From Laburnicola sp. R22_1 (taxonomy: Eukaryota; Ascomycota; Dothideomycetes; Pleosporales; Didymosphaeriaceae): a stretch of 64,000 nucleotides of DNA. The stretch's first letter is position 1. Each line of letters opens with the position of its first letter. The stretch covers positions 682,001 to 746,000 of the forward strand of contig JACONQ010000008.1 of NCBI GenBank assembly GCA_014281115.1. The letters are read 5' to 3'. The notes beneath the pieces are model-generated. The model was not told the origin of the DNA. It ran no database searches and was given only the letters and a program-made list of their open reading frames with translations. This document shows positions 30,453 through 42,113 of this stretch, piece after piece. Made by a program: the position numbers and the translations under genes.

Positions 30453-32664
30453 GGGAATTGATAGGGGGACCACCACTTTTACTAGTGGCACCACCCTGAC
30501 TAAGCGTCACCATGACTAAGCCGCAGACTCCGCATAGCACCCTAGCAACGACTGTTTATGTTCCTGTCACTGCACACTCCACTAGAAATAACACTATTAT
30601 GGAACCTCCTTCTGAATCCACTTATCCTGACCGAGAAGCACTTATTTCTTCTGTGCGACAATTCGCTCTTGATTATGGCTATGTTCTCACAATTCGACGC
30701 TCAACCGCGAACAAGAATGTGGTATTAGGCTGCGATCTTGGTAGGAAATACCACAACCGGATTAATGCACCTGACGGTTCCAAGCGTAGAAAGACCTTAA
30801 CACGACAGATTGGCTGTCCTTTTCAGCTTTACGGTGCACGCCGCAGTGATGGAACTTGGGATCTTAAGGTAAGGAACCCGCAACATACACATAGGGCTAA
30901 CGATTTGGTAGCACATCCGCACGCGCGAAAATTCACAGCTGAACAAAGGGTAGAGATTGCTCGACTGTCTAGACTTAATGTCAAACCGCAAGCCATTGAA
31001 GCCATTCTTTGAGATAAGAACCCTTCTGCGCTCTTTACTCGCCGCAACATCTACAACATACGTATGGTGGAGCGTATCAAGCAATTAGAAGGGAGATCAC
31101 CAGTGGAACACCTTATGGATCGACTTCTAAAAGAAGGAAACTAGGAACATAGACTACAGTGTAATAGTGGTGGACATATAACATTTCTTATGTTCGCGCA
31201 TAAGAGGTCAATTGAGTTTGCTAACAAATATAATAGGGTCTTCCTCCTTGACTGCACTTACAAGACAAACCGATACCGCATGCCTCTGCTCCATATTATT
31301 GGTGTCGCTCCAACAAATGCCAGCTTCTCAATTGCATTTTGCTTCATGCAGGACGAACAAGCCAAAAGCTACCTATAGGCTCTACGCTCTTTCCTTTCGC
31401 TTCTTAAGCTGCCCATCGAACCTCCTGTACTGTGTACAGACCGAGATGCCGCACTTCTATCCGCAATTAGCGATAAAGTCCCTCAGTTTCCGCATCTTCT
31501 TTGTGTATGGCACATTCATAAGAATGTCCAAGCAAATTGTAAGAAGGAATTCTCGACAAATAAGGAATACAACGACTTCTTTGGCCGCTGGATTAAGATT
31601 TGTACCGCACATACAGAGGGGCTCTATAAACAAGCTAAAAGCGAGATGGAGGCGTTCCTTGCAGACAAGCAGCATGTGTTCCGCTACTTGAATAAGACAT
31701 AGCCTGTACATCGAGAGAAATTTGTGGTGGCATAGTCCCAACAGTGGCTACATCTAGGAAATGCTGCAACCTCACAAGTAGAGGGAGCGCATGCCGCTGT
31801 AAAGCACTGGATCACCAATTCCACGGCTGATATCTTGTTAGTATTTGAGCTTATGGAGAAGAGTGTTGAAGGGCAGCTTAATGCTCTTACTGCGGCACTT
31901 GCTCAGGACCGCATTTTTATTCCTGTATTCCCCAGTAAGACGCTTTTTGTTAACATCATTCGCAGGGTCTCAAGGCACGCTATTGTTCTCCTAGTTCAGC
32001 AGCATAACAAAGTCAAACAGGCTACAGGAACGACTCCATTAGCCCGATGTACAAACGTTTTTAGCAGAACAATAGGATTGCCCTGCTCCCATCGAATTTC
32101 AGATATATTGGAGTCGAAATCGGCTATCGAGCTTAAGGAAATACACCCTTTCTGGCGGATTAAGGAGTCTTCTCTTCCATATAGGTACTAAATCTCTCCA
32201 TATTCCATTACATATTCTAATATTCTATTTCGTTTAGGCTAATCCTAGAACCTCGTCTCCCAACATCTACAAAGCAGCGCTGTTCGCCCTTTCCAACCTC
32301 TCAAGGCAAAGCTAAGAAGAGGAGTCCTTCATTATTTAAGGTTGGAGAAGCTAAGGCATTAGAAGGACTATCACGGGGGAGTGGCTTGCCACAAGGATAC
32401 AAGAAAAGGCCTCCAACCTGTTCCAATTGCCATATAGAAGGTCATACAAGGACTCAGTGCCCCGTAGGGCGTGGGTAGGGTCGTTGATTCAATTAGTTGA
32501 TCTATAGAATTCCATTTTAAATGTATCTAGCAACTGCGCTTCTGCACATCAATCCTCTATTTGCATTGTCAGGAGCGCGATGTTGTGCGTCTGCGGCTTA
32601 GTCATGGTGACGCTTAGTCAGGGTGGTGCCACTAGTAAAAGTGGTGGTCCCCCTATCAATTCCC
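30453..32664 (+). mobile_element. MULE (Mutator-like) DNA transposon, Hop-like
   Basis: Inverted ends of about 75 bp: GGGAATTGATAGGGGGACCA on the left against the mirror sequence ending at 32664. Right flank CAACTTCTC (32665-32673) matches the left flank AGACTTCTC once the Copia is removed (7 of 9 bases), fitting a slightly decayed 9-bp duplication. Length 2.2 kb. The transposase start codon lies inside the left end. Confidence 0.85.
30512..32478 (+). pseudogene. MULE transposase with five in-frame stops
   Basis: ATG at 30512. N-terminal FAR1/WRKY-GCM1-type binding region (VVLGCDLGRKYHN, TRQIGCPFQLYG); MULE catalytic core (VFLLDCTYKTNRYRMPLLHI, LCTDRDAALLSA, CVWHIHKN); SWIM-like and C-terminal zinc knuckle CSNCHIEGHTRTQCP near 32420. 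Stops at 31010, 31141, 31376 and near 31700 and 31735 all lie in one frame, and a 53-nt intron (32185-32237, GTACTA...TTTAG) joins the zinc-knuckle exon. The protein is otherwise colinear, so decay is recent and mostly by point mutation. Confidence 0.85.
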
Positions 32665-32673
32665 CAACTTCTC

Positions 32674-33519
32674 TTTTTGATTACTAAGCAGGGGGCTCTG
32701 CTTTTTTTGTCATGTTATTTGAGATGAAAGCCTTTGTCGTTCTACCCCTAGGTAGTTAATTAACAACACATAACAGAAAATCTTAAATAATAATCTTAAT
32801 AGCTTAATACTATATACTATATACAGCATTAGCTGTACCATGCTACATTACGTTGCATATTACCGCAGTTTCTCGCTAATAGGCTACAAGTCTTAGATAG
32901 ATTCTGGAAATCCTCAGCTCTCCGACAAAAAATCTACTACGACTTTTTCCATTTACACCGTTATGAGTGACTCTGATCCTAATTCAGTATCACAGTCTCG
33001 CTGTATACGCCACTTGCGAAAAAGTATGCTTGCTGCCCTAAAGCGGAGGTGGTATTCTCAATGATTCTTTAAAGCTCGGCGCTGTAGAAGTTTCCCTCCG
33101 TAGCCTTGTATGTGCAATTAACAGAATTCTATTCCATACAAAACCCGATGTATTTCATTGCAAAACCTACGCAATGTCACAGCATGACATTGCGTAAGAT
33201 ACAAACACTGAATCTCAAAGCGAGTATCACCATAGCCATAGTCTTTCGATGGAATATAGAATATGCTTGCCCAGCCCAGTTCAGCCCACAGATTGTCCTC
33301 TTAGCAAACATCATCATATTGCTGGGCAGTCGTGATCTTCGCAAATCAGCGTGACGTGCACAAACATCTCGAACAATATGTATGCCATATGCACGTGGAC
33401 GGACAAATCAAGAATCTAGCAAAGCAGCTCAAACAAAACAGTAGAAACTTCAGATATAAAAGTGAACCTGAAAAGCCAACTGTAACACAACCATCGACTG
33501 ACCAACCACATAATCAACT
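32674..33519. other. Intergenic DNA right of the transposon nest
   Basis: No gene recognised. Carries one copy of a dispersed ~70-bp repeat (32699-32770) and, at 33453-33462, a TATA-like ATATAAAAG for the next gene. Confidence 0.5.
32699..32770. repeat. Dispersed ~70-bp repeat, copy 1
   Basis: TTGTCATGTTATTTGAGATG...CTACCCCTAGGTAG...TTAATTAAC. A second copy with under a dozen changes lies at 54888-54962 in the same orientation. Confidence 0.7.
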
Positions 33520-33870
33520 ATGGCCAACATACAACACTACACCTACCAGAGCTACACCGTGAACCACCACCTTACAAGGATTAATCGTGGCACTGTGAGG
33601 GATGAAACTGTGATGTTGTGCATTTTCCACACTGAGGCCGGAGCAGTGGACAACCTACGCAGATTCGTTGCCGTGCGTCAAACGCTTGAGCACCCAGAAG
33701 TGGATTTCCAGACCAACGAAAGGGGTTCCTTGGGCACACGAACGGTTGTGGACTGGGAACAGCAACAACAGCAGCTGGGCGATGCTATGCTCACCGTTCA
33801 ACATATGGTAGTCATTCAAGAAATGGTCTGGATCGAAGTTCAGACGAGCCTATACCGACAGAAGGAATGA
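33520..33870 (+). CDS. Hypothetical protein, 116 aa
   Basis: A single-exon frame about 60 bp behind a TATA-like box and an A/C-rich leader. The sequence MANIQHYTYQSYTVNHHLTR is followed by a mixed alpha/beta-looking region, a Gln-rich stretch (WEQQQQQLGDA) and a hydrophobic C-terminal segment. No signal peptide, no recognised domain. The promoter context is the main support; the gene could be lineage-specific. Confidence 0.45.
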   Translation: MANIQHYTYQSYTVNHHLTRINRGTVRDETVMLCIFHTEAGAVDNLRRFVAVRQTLEHPEVDFQTNERGSLGTRTVVDWEQQQQQLGDAMLTVQHMVVIQEMVWIEVQTSLYRQKE

Positions 33871-34163
33871 CTGGAGGTGGACCTGCAGGTGGCGTAGCAT
33901 TTCCAAGGTAATGAGAGATAGTCATGGACGGGTTTGGAATATGAAGGGGGAATAATGATAAGCGCATGCATCTTCTAAGATTCACTGAACTCCGGTGATG
34001 GAAATGATAGAGACGCAGCAAGGGTGATGCCCGACCTACCTGGAAGATAGCGCCCCTTGTGAAACTGCATCAATAGATACATAAACCCCAATTTTATGGC
34101 ACCCACGTTGCCCTAAACTCAACACGACCCCGCTACTCAACTCGGCACCCGCCTACGTCTACA

Positions 34164-34481
34164 ATGAGCACATACCGCGTGGAGAAGTATTTCCAGCCCA
34201 AACCCTCCGTCGCTACGTCGGAGCGTATGCCCACGCCTGACCCAGCCGAAATACTACTTGAAACAGAAGATCCTCAGAAGGCCAAGGAAGTACTGGATAA
34301 CACAGGAGAACTCGACGCCAGTGTGAGATGGAAGTTGCTTATCGTCGATGCAAAGGGAGGGTGGGAGAAGCGAGTGGAGGATGCCCTGAGCCCCGGCCTG
34401 TGGGTTTACAAGGTGGTTGTCCGGGAGGGAGATGGGTTCTGGAGGCAGTATACCGGCAAACGAGAAAGCAGCGCGACGTGA
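34164..34481 (+). CDS. Hypothetical protein, 105 aa
   Basis: Single exon starting MSTYRVEKYFQPKPS. It has a disordered start, an acidic middle (DPAEILLETEDPQKAKEVLD) and a folded-looking second half with WKLLIVDAKGGWEKRVEDAL and WVYKVVVREGDGFWRQY. No signal peptide or known domain. Codon use and regular amino-acid composition look like a real gene. No homologue recognised. Confidence 0.5.
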   Translation: MSTYRVEKYFQPKPSVATSERMPTPDPAEILLETEDPQKAKEVLDNTGELDASVRWKLLIVDAKGGWEKRVEDALSPGLWVYKVVVREGDGFWRQYTGKRESSAT

Positions 34482-34591
34482 GTTCGGATGAGTAAGAAGA
34501 AGCAGAATTGGGGGAACGCGAGGAACGAGCGGAAAGAGGGTTGAACATGTGGTTCGCCTTGATGAGAAAATCGGCTGTCGAGTACATGAGG

Positions 34592-35240
34592 TCAATCTTT
34601 CTTCTTTAAATCTTCATTCGGTATAGTAGTGGAGCTGAGGCCATCAAGAATATCTCTTCCGAAAGATAGAATCATGTAGAATGAAGCGGTAATGTAGAGC
34701 AAGCTGTCGCCACGTTAGCGGAAACCTCCAAGAACACGAGGACGTACTTCATGAAGCCCCACAGCGTAAATATGGGATGCTTGTCATTATGACCTGTATA
34801 TTTGTACTCAGAAAAGACCTCGCGCATGACTGCGGGGTTGTCAGCAATCAGCCCATCACAGCGTCAGCAAACATAAAGTACAGCGCAGTTTTCGTCGCGG
34901 TCACTCACAACTCCAGCGCCGAAGCCCACAAGTACCACCCACGCAGCTGCTCTGCCGCCAAAGCTGCTACGCTTGTAGCCCCTACCGTGCCTCCACGCCA
35001 TGTCGAAATACACCATATACAGTGTCACCTCCAAGACGTTGATGACGCCTTGGGCAGCAGTGAATCCTTCCTCGTTATGCCAGCCTTGTTCTCCGTATAT
35101 GTGAATAGAGGACTGTGCCACTTGCCGCCCGGGAGCGTGTGTGAGCGGAAGAAGATGTAGGCCGCGTCACACAGCGTGAAGGGGAACGCGTAGATGGCCC
35201 AGATATGAATCGCAAGGCGAGGTGTATGCTTCCACGTCAT
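34592..35240 (-). pseudogene. Integral membrane protein gene, frameshifted
   Basis: The pieces of a fungal multi-pass membrane protein lie in order but in different frames. From ATG 35240: IHIWAIYAFPFTLCDAAYIF and HTLPGGKWHSPLFT. After a frame change near 35100: GEQGWHNEEGFTAAQGVINVLEVTLYMVY and GGRAAAWVVLVGFGAGV. After an intron of about 79 nt (34830-34908, GTGAGT...GCAG): MREVFSEYKYTGHND. After a second, 44-nt intron (34704-34747, branch GCTAAC): LLYITASFYMILSFGRDIL and a stop at 34592. I know the pattern (LPGGKWHSP, GFTAAQ, GHND) from uncharacterised fungal membrane proteins. No splice model joins the frames at the first break, so it is probably a pseudogene. Confidence 0.5.
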
Positions 35241-35600
35241 CTTTCAAAAGCCGGAAGGTGATCAAGCTGCGAAGATACACGAGGGGAGGGTAGCCAAAGA
35301 GGCAAGCACGATGTTCCGCGGCACAGCCAGGTCAGTTGTGTCCGACTGCGTGCCGGATCGGGTTCAACGTGATTTGCAAACTGGTCCCGTACATGGTATG
35401 CTCTCTTATCAGAAGTCATTTCCAAAGCTGGAAAATTAACAACGACGAAGAAGCACTGCTAGATGCTGCCACTAAGAGATCACGTCACGTACTAGCGCGT
35501 TTCCCAAGGTCCCGAGCCCGGGGTTAGGTGCTAGGTGTCATTCGTAGCCATCCTTCCGTCCTCCATCCTACATTGCTACCGGGGGCTTTCGTTTTCAACT

Positions 35601-36398
35601 TCAATCTTCCACGACCAGGTCATTGAAGAGCCTGATGGTCAATATCATCGTGAAAAGTAGGAAAAACACGACTAGAAAAAGTCCGGCAACAAGCCATGAT
35701 ACCTAGGTAGCGCAGCACCGGTTGCACCGACACTGCCTTTGATCAACGAAAACGCTGAACGTTGCAGGACTGTGGCGGCGGATGCGGCTGCTGTGTGCTG
35801 CCATAATGCCGACGTGAACGCGAACAGAGTGGCGAGGCCCGTCAAAAACAGACAATATATGGACACTTTTCGACTAGGAAATGGGACAACGATGGTTGAG
35901 TCTCCATCGCCGTCTTGTTCCTCATGCGAGCCCGGAAAGGTACTAAGGAGAAGAGTTGTTATAACCGCTAACCCCACACTACCGAGTCTATACGGTCTCA
36001 GCGCTCGAATTCGTAGCTCGCACAAAAATAAATAGAGAAGCTCACAGGAGGCCTGGAAAGATGACATTATCTTTGACTTCCTCGGCCATCTTCGCGATTC
36101 CGAGAGGATCATAAAACGGCCGGGACGCCAACAAGCTGGATCTTCCGGATGCGCATACCCAGGCGTTTTCGCTTTCCTTCTCGCAAAGACCAAAGTAACC
36201 GAGACGAACCGCAAAACTGGCATTGCGTGTCGCATCGGCTACCAGAAGGGTGACGTTACTCCTTGCTTCGGATGTACTTTTAATTCTTTCCTCCATTGCG
36301 GCATACCGCAGTTCAATTAAGACGCATACCAAAATCTTATACATAGACTGGCCCGAAGCTAGCTCAGGCCACAGGCGCTTAGGATTCAAGGCAGGCAC
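35601..36398 (-). pseudogene. Fig1-type Ca2+ regulator/membrane fusion protein, probably decaying
   Basis: Exon from about 36398 contains ARSNVTLLVADATRN, VRLGYFGLCEKESENAWVC and YDPLGIAKMAEEVKDNVIFP, the extracellular signature (GYFGLC...WVC) of the Fig1 family, which acts in Ca2+ influx and cell fusion during mating. A 58-nt intron (GTGAGC...TATAG, about 35981-36038) joins in phase to a membrane span ending STFPGSHEE and PFPSRKVS, then SALWQHTAAASAA, all typical. The last span (GLFLVVFFLLFTMILTIRLF) is present but two frame steps away from GSVGAT, and the N-terminal span expected before the loop was not found. It is therefore a broken or poorly resolved gene. Confidence 0.55.
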
Positions 36399-36936
36399 GC
36401 AGGTGCCTTGTGAGTCTCGGTTCCCAGAACGCTCTTTCAGTCCTCAACGCACCCTCCTATCAATGACATCAATGCGCCTTCCGTACTTTATTGATGAGCA
36501 CGAATAGCAGTTCTAATGCAGACAAATAGTCTATTATGATTCCTTGAGAACACTCTAAATGGACGTCAAGCATCACCCAACCTTCAAAAGCCCAGGTGCC
36601 CAGGTGCCCAGGAAGGTGCCCAGGTGAATATCCATCCACGCGACGCTTTCAGCCCCGCGCTTAGCGTGACCACGCCGCTAACATCCCCTACGTCACCGGC
36701 GACGCGTGCTGAGCTATCGTCACATATAACATGTCGCCGTCGTCCATAAGCAAGCCCTCCACCATCGATCTCATTGAGGACCACTACGCCAAGGAAGTCG
36801 ACGTCGTCTCTAGGATCCGAGTCAACAACTTCGCACCTGTGCATCAACTCAGTAACTTGAAGCTCAACAACAACAAGGACCAAAAGCCTTCGTCAGATAC
36901 CCCGCCAAAAACCGCAGAGCCAGAACAGAAGTAAAC
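36399..36936. other. Intergenic/5' leader with CCCAGGTG repeats
   Basis: Short direct repeats of GCCCAGGT at 36589-36625. A 67-codon frame at 36731-36934 ends two bases before the next gene's ATG; it may be an upstream ORF in the leader or chance. Confidence 0.4.
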
Positions 36937-37326
36937 ATGCCTGTCCACCCAGCTGAGGAGAAGGCTATCGGTAGTACGTATTTGGATCCCCCCTCCATAG
37001 CCCTCGCTGCAGCGTTCGCGGCTACGTGTATTGCTGGCACGAGGCTGACTTGGTACTGTTAGGCATCACCGACCAAGTCGCCAAGGAGTCCTCCGACGCG
37101 AATGCGTCCTCGCACGAGCACCATCAAGAGAATACCGGCGCCACTTCTGGCGGCTCCCTGGCGGCGAACGCACACAAGGCCAACCCCGTACGTCATTGAT
37201 ACATATCACGCTCGTGTGTTGGGGAACTGGACTGACACGTTATAGGGTCCCGTAATGTCGGAGAACATTGGCGAGCCGGCGAGCAAGGAGGAGCTGAAGA
37301 AGAGGGCCGAAGAGTTGAACAAATAG
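36937..37326 (+). CDS. Small conserved hypothetical protein, 80 aa, three exons
   Basis: Exons 36937-36973, 37063-37187 and 37246-37326. The introns have GTACGT...TTAG and GTACGT...TATAG ends with CTGAC branch sites, and all phases join. The protein starts MPVHPAEEKAIG, has a Ser/His/Asn-rich hydrophilic middle, then GGSLAANAHKANPGPV and ends KEELKKRAEELNK. It is soluble, highly charged and probably disordered. I recall similar short proteins across Pezizomycotina but know no function. A GTAGTA site at 36971 is an alternative donor that would drop one Ser. Confidence 0.65.
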
Positions 37327-38886
37327 ATGCTCGGTGGTGGTTGCTAAGAGCTGCGCCAAGCAGCATATGCAACTGCGATGGAGAGGCATGATTGATTCTG
37401 GAGGGGGATAATGCATCCTACATTCCAGGGCAGCGTGGACTTGCGCTGTTGTTGCATTATCCTGTTCCATGTATCGTAACCTCTCAAGATCGTAGTAGAT
37501 CCATATAGTTAAAGCCAGTACATCGCATGACTGCAGAACGGATGGTGTACGTCATTGAGTATGAATTCGAAAAGCTTCAAGCAAGACTGCCAACTAAAAG
37601 TACCAGCCATTTGCAGACCGCGCAAAGCCAGTACAACCAGGTCCATAACCCAGTTTCTCATCTGCATCTACAGCAAAGAAAACCCCACCGACCACAAATA
37701 TATTCGCGCATTCAACGCTCCAAAGCCACATATACAGCCAAAGTACCCAGGTAAATAATGATCATGATAACAAGAACAAGCAACCCGATTCTTTTCCAGC
37801 TTTTAAATATAGATCTCAGAGGTTCGCGCCACGTATTGCGTTCTATGCCTCTGCTTTGACGGTGCGGGGACTATGCAAGGGTTAGAATGTGTTTGCTTGG
37901 TGGCAAGAGGGTTTCCATGGGTAAGTATCACGTACGCTTGGTTTTGGCGTCGGGTTGACTAGGGTGGTAGATGAGCCGATGCTGTGCGTGTAGGGTATGG
38001 TGATTTGACGGTCGGGTTGTGGGCTGGGGAGGGAAGGATTCTCGGTTGTAGGACGGCTGTAGTTGGTGTAAGGTAGCATGGCGTAATTTTTATTCGACAC
38101 TGTCACGGAATGATCGATTTGGGGATTTGGGAGTAGGAGAGAGGGGAAGGGGAGTAATACGGTAAGGTAATTAGCTTTTGTACTGAGGATGGAATTTGGC
38201 AGTGACTGTTTTGCTTCACGGTTTGTGGTTGTGTGACATGGATGCATGAGGGGGTTTGTATGCTTTTTCATTCACATTGAGGTGTAGGATGTTTTTATTA
38301 GTTAGGGAGGGTGGATGCTCCGGCCTTGCGAGGGGTTGATGTGGGATGGGATACTGATTGAGGCGTATTAAAAGTATTGACAACTGTGTGAAATTTAACA
38401 AGTCATTGCATCGAATTCTTTAACTCCTTTTGAATTAGACTCAAAATATATAAGCATAATAACTTCTGGACCGAGCGTAAAGACATGCCGGTTGGTCTAC
38501 GTGGTACCGCACGCAACGCATTCTGATTGGTCAGTCGCACTCAAGTCGCGGTGACGCGTTGGCTTCGCGTCCCTCTCAATCACATTCCACGTCCAACGAT
38601 GCGTCGTATTACCATCGATTCCTTTTCTGGACACCTTTCGTGCGTCGCAGTAAAAGCAATGGAACTCGCGTTTCAGCTCGAAATTGCGTGAAACTGCGCA
38701 TTACGATAGACGAGGCTTCCACAGATGGCATTCCGTGGGTCGCGCAAGATCTCAAGCCACAAGCTTGGACCGGCCTAGAGGGCGATCCTGCAAATGTCCG
38801 GACCCCCTTCTGACGTCTACCTTGCTCGCTTCACATCAAACATACTAACATAGCATCAACTTATCGCGCGTTGTGCCATTGCTAAC
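37327..38886. other. Intergenic DNA
   Basis: Only short frames with untypical composition (37527-37754 plus, 37882-38271 minus, 38559-38813 plus); none has a promoter, introns or a recognisable domain, so I leave them out. Confidence 0.5.
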
Positions 38887-41742
38887 ATGTCTGCTTTCCC
38901 AGAGCTAATGTGAGCTACCTCAAAGTGTTTGTAGAGAGCTCAATTCACTGACGTTCTGACAGGACACCGCCGTCGTCGGTTGAAGCCTCAACCCAGCCGA
39001 ATTCCCGCCGGACGAATATTCCAGCGACGTCTACGCTCTTACCTACCCCGTCGAGTGAGCAGTCACTACCATCTCCCTGCAGCCAGTACACTGAGCACGA
39101 TCAAACCCGCAGCACTTCCCCGAACAAGCGCAAAGCTCCGGATGACGACGAGGAATCTCCAGAAGACAAGCTTGCGCGACAATGCGAACACCTTGGACGC
39201 CCGCCGCCATTCCCAACTCCCAATCCTGGTAACTTGAAAGAGATCCCACATCATGGCAGTGTTCGGAGCGGAGTACATAAGCCTGAGCTGGGAGGACCGG
39301 CTGGTTGGAAGGGAACAGTTGGGCCGCAACCGAGCTTCGGGTCGCATGAGGATTGGCAAAATAAGTTCCCTGGATCTTCCTCCAGTATGGTTGAAGAACC
39401 ATCTCAAGTGCAAGTATCAAGATTGAATGAGGCGGAATTTGCTCCTAAGCTGGTAGAAGAGCAACAAAAAGTCGTGGATCTTATCGTCGCTGGGTACAAC
39501 GTGTTCTACACTGGCTCCGCTGGATGTGGGAAATCCACAGTGCTCCGCGAATTCGTGAAACAGCTGATGGCCAAAGGAAAAACGGTTCAGATCGTTGCAC
39601 CCACCAATCTTGCTGCCTTTAACGTTGGGGGCATCAAGACCTGGTACGTTGTTCGCGAGCTCCGGCAGCTGATGACACGCTAATTGTGATGAAGGGGCTT
39701 TGCCGGGTGGACACCAGATCATATGTTCCGACCTCTGAAAAAGCTCAGGGCTGACGCACATGGGAGAAAGGTCTGGAGACGCCTCGCTGAAACAGATGTG
39801 ATCATCATCGATGAGATCAGCATGGTTGAGAATTTGTTCTTTGAACGCGTTAATGAGATCCTGAAATCAGCAAGAGAGAACAATAGACCTTTCGGGGGTC
39901 TTCAGGTTGTCGTAACTGGAGATGTAAGTATCGGAAATGACGTTCCTTGCCTACATTGCTAACTCTTCCCCAGTTCTTCCAGTTGCAACCGGTGGAGCCA
40001 TTCCGACGCTGCATCGAGTGTGGAGGACCATTAGAGCTGGACACGAAGTTAAAAATATATAATTGCGTAGATAACAGCTGTCGCGTGTATCACGACCGGG
40101 ACAAGTGGGCCTTTCGTAGCGAGGCCTGGAAGGTGAGTTTTCTAATTCCGGCATGTTTGGCGGGGAAAGGGTACTAAATATTATAGGAATGTGATTTCAA
40201 ACAAGTCATGTTAACCAAGGTCCACCGACAGGATGGTGACAATAAATTTAAATTTATGCTCCAGCGCATTCGAAGCGGTGTGTATTTCCCATGTACTTTT
40301 GTCCACCAATGTCACCTCCGCTGGCACTCATCCTACTATGTTTTCTCGATCGCTCTATTCATAGAGTTCATCCCCGCTGATAGTACACAGGAGACTTCAA
40401 AGCGGCCTATGGCAAAGTGCTTCTGCATCACACATCTTATGCCGAAGGTGCTATTGAGCTCTTTCCGAAGAAAGATTCAGCTGCAAAGGTTAATGCAGAC
40501 CGAATCAGTGCTTTGCCTTCAGAACCTGTCTCCTACAAATGTAAGGACCGGGTCTCGAATAAATCTATCCATGAACAGCAGGATGACTGCTTGGAGCGGA
40601 TGAGCAAGGCCGCTCGTGATGGGACTTTGAGCGGTTTAGTAAGTCTTGGTTTTGGAATCATCCCGCTAAGATTTTGGTTTTAATCATGTAATATAGGAAG
40701 GACACCGCTACGAGCCAGGGGTATGGTTGAAGGTGGGCATGCGTGTACTCTTACAACAGAATCTTGATTCCGAACGAGGGCTCGTAAATGGTATGCAAGG
40801 AGAAGTGATAGGGTTCGAAGCCTACGACAAACTCCGAATGCCAAAAAAGTCCTCAGGAGGAGACGACCCTGGTGATTCGAAAATTCCGTCTCTTTGCGGT
40901 GAACACGCTCGTTACCGTGAGGAAGAGATCAAAGGGTTTGCTGAAAACAACGGATTCAAGCCCTGGCCCGTTGTTAGATTCAACAATGGGGAAACTCGCA
41001 CTATCTACCCAGATTGCGCGACTAATGAGTATGAGTGCACGGAATGTAGGGTTAAGAAGCGTAAATTGCAGGAGTCCGGCGCTTCAGAAACCGCACAAGA
41101 AAAGTCGTGCACTGTACTCTCTCGAACCCAGGTACCGCTGGCACCGGGATATGCCATCACAATACATAAATGTCAGGTAAGTGCATTGTTCCTGAGTCCA
41201 ACTTAGCAGGCGTATTGCATGTGGGGTATTACTCGTCCTTGACCAGATATTCGCAACCGCAACAAGCTTGCGATAGGCATACGCCTCCCATCCACTGAAT
41301 ATCTTAGATCACCTACCCTTTCATTGTTCTACGCAGATCACTGACACTGACGTTGAGGTGTAGGGCATGACGCTCGACAAAGCCAAGGTGGATCTGGGAT
41401 TAGCATGGGAGTATCCCCAAATCTATGTATCGCGTATGTAAGCAATCCCGGAAGGTGGCAGCGCCCACGCTGACAAGTGAAAAAGTGAGCAGAGCGCGCT
41501 CTCTCGAGGGCTTACACGTCGTAGCCTTGCCCAAGGAAGGAATAAAGCCAGACGAGCTCGTCGCAGAGTTTATGAACCCAAATTCCAACAAGTGGCTTTC
41601 GGGGGAAGAAATAGACGAGCTTGTCCGTGAGGCTAGAGAATTGTTGGACGAGGATGCGGGCTATTATTCTGAAGGAGATGATATACCCGACGCTCTTGAG
41701 ATCGCCTGGATCCGATCTGGATGTCCGTTTCTTGCAACCTAG
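38887..41742 (+). CDS. PIF1-like ATP-dependent DNA helicase, about 745 aa, nine exons
   Basis: Exons: 38887-38909, 38963-39643, 39695-39923, 39974-40132, 40187-40277, 40391-40638, 40697-41176, 41364-41433, 41486-41742; all GT-AG and in phase. A disordered N terminus (about 1-150, with NKRKAPDDDEES) precedes Walker A YTGSAGCGKST (about 190-200), IVAPTNLAAF, the DEAD-like box IIIDEISMV (about 272) and VVVTGDFFQLQP. A four-Cys insert (CIECG...CVDNSC, about 322-345) resembles a zinc ribbon. Then HTSYAEGAIELFPKK, IHKCQGMTLDKAKVDL and SLSRARSLEG, the conserved PIF1 C-terminal motifs. PIF1 helicases unwind 5'-3' in telomere, mitochondrial and replication-fork maintenance. No Rep domain, so it is not a Helitron. 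This looks like an intact gene. Confidence 0.85.
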
Positions 41743-42113
41743 GCAATACGCCAAAGGAGGTGATCATTCTCTAGCTTTTCAAGCGCGAACCTGATCAGTG
41801 CGTCGTCTTGCCTGGTCGTTTCGTGCAACTGTTGTTCACTCGGGGTGACATGATGCTGACGAAGAAGCACCACAACGACAACAGTGGCGAATGATTCACC
41901 CGATATATGGCGCCACATCACCAAACTTAGAAATCGTCACGATACATATGCTCAACAAGTTCCTATCCGCCTTGAAACATTCCGCAAGCAAAATGGTATC
42001 ACCAGCAACATCGCTCCCTCAGCAGGCTCCAGGCCCGCTACACCTTCTAAACCCGCGAAACTCGATGACTATCTGGGCCTCTCCCACCCACCAATGGCGC
42101 AAAGCCCTGCATT
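41743..42113. other. Intergenic or unresolved 5' exon region
   Basis: A frame at 41884-42117 starts with GTG and ends inside the next gene. It may contain the true first exon of the hydrolase, but no splice joins it convincingly. Confidence 0.3.

Noticed and set aside
37882..38271. 129-codon minus-strand frame
   Set aside because: Low-complexity Pro/Thr/Asn composition, no intron, promoter or domain signal.
38887..41742. Helitron (because of the helicase)
   Set aside because: No Rep/HUH domain, no TC...CTRR ends, and a clean nine-exon host-like gene.
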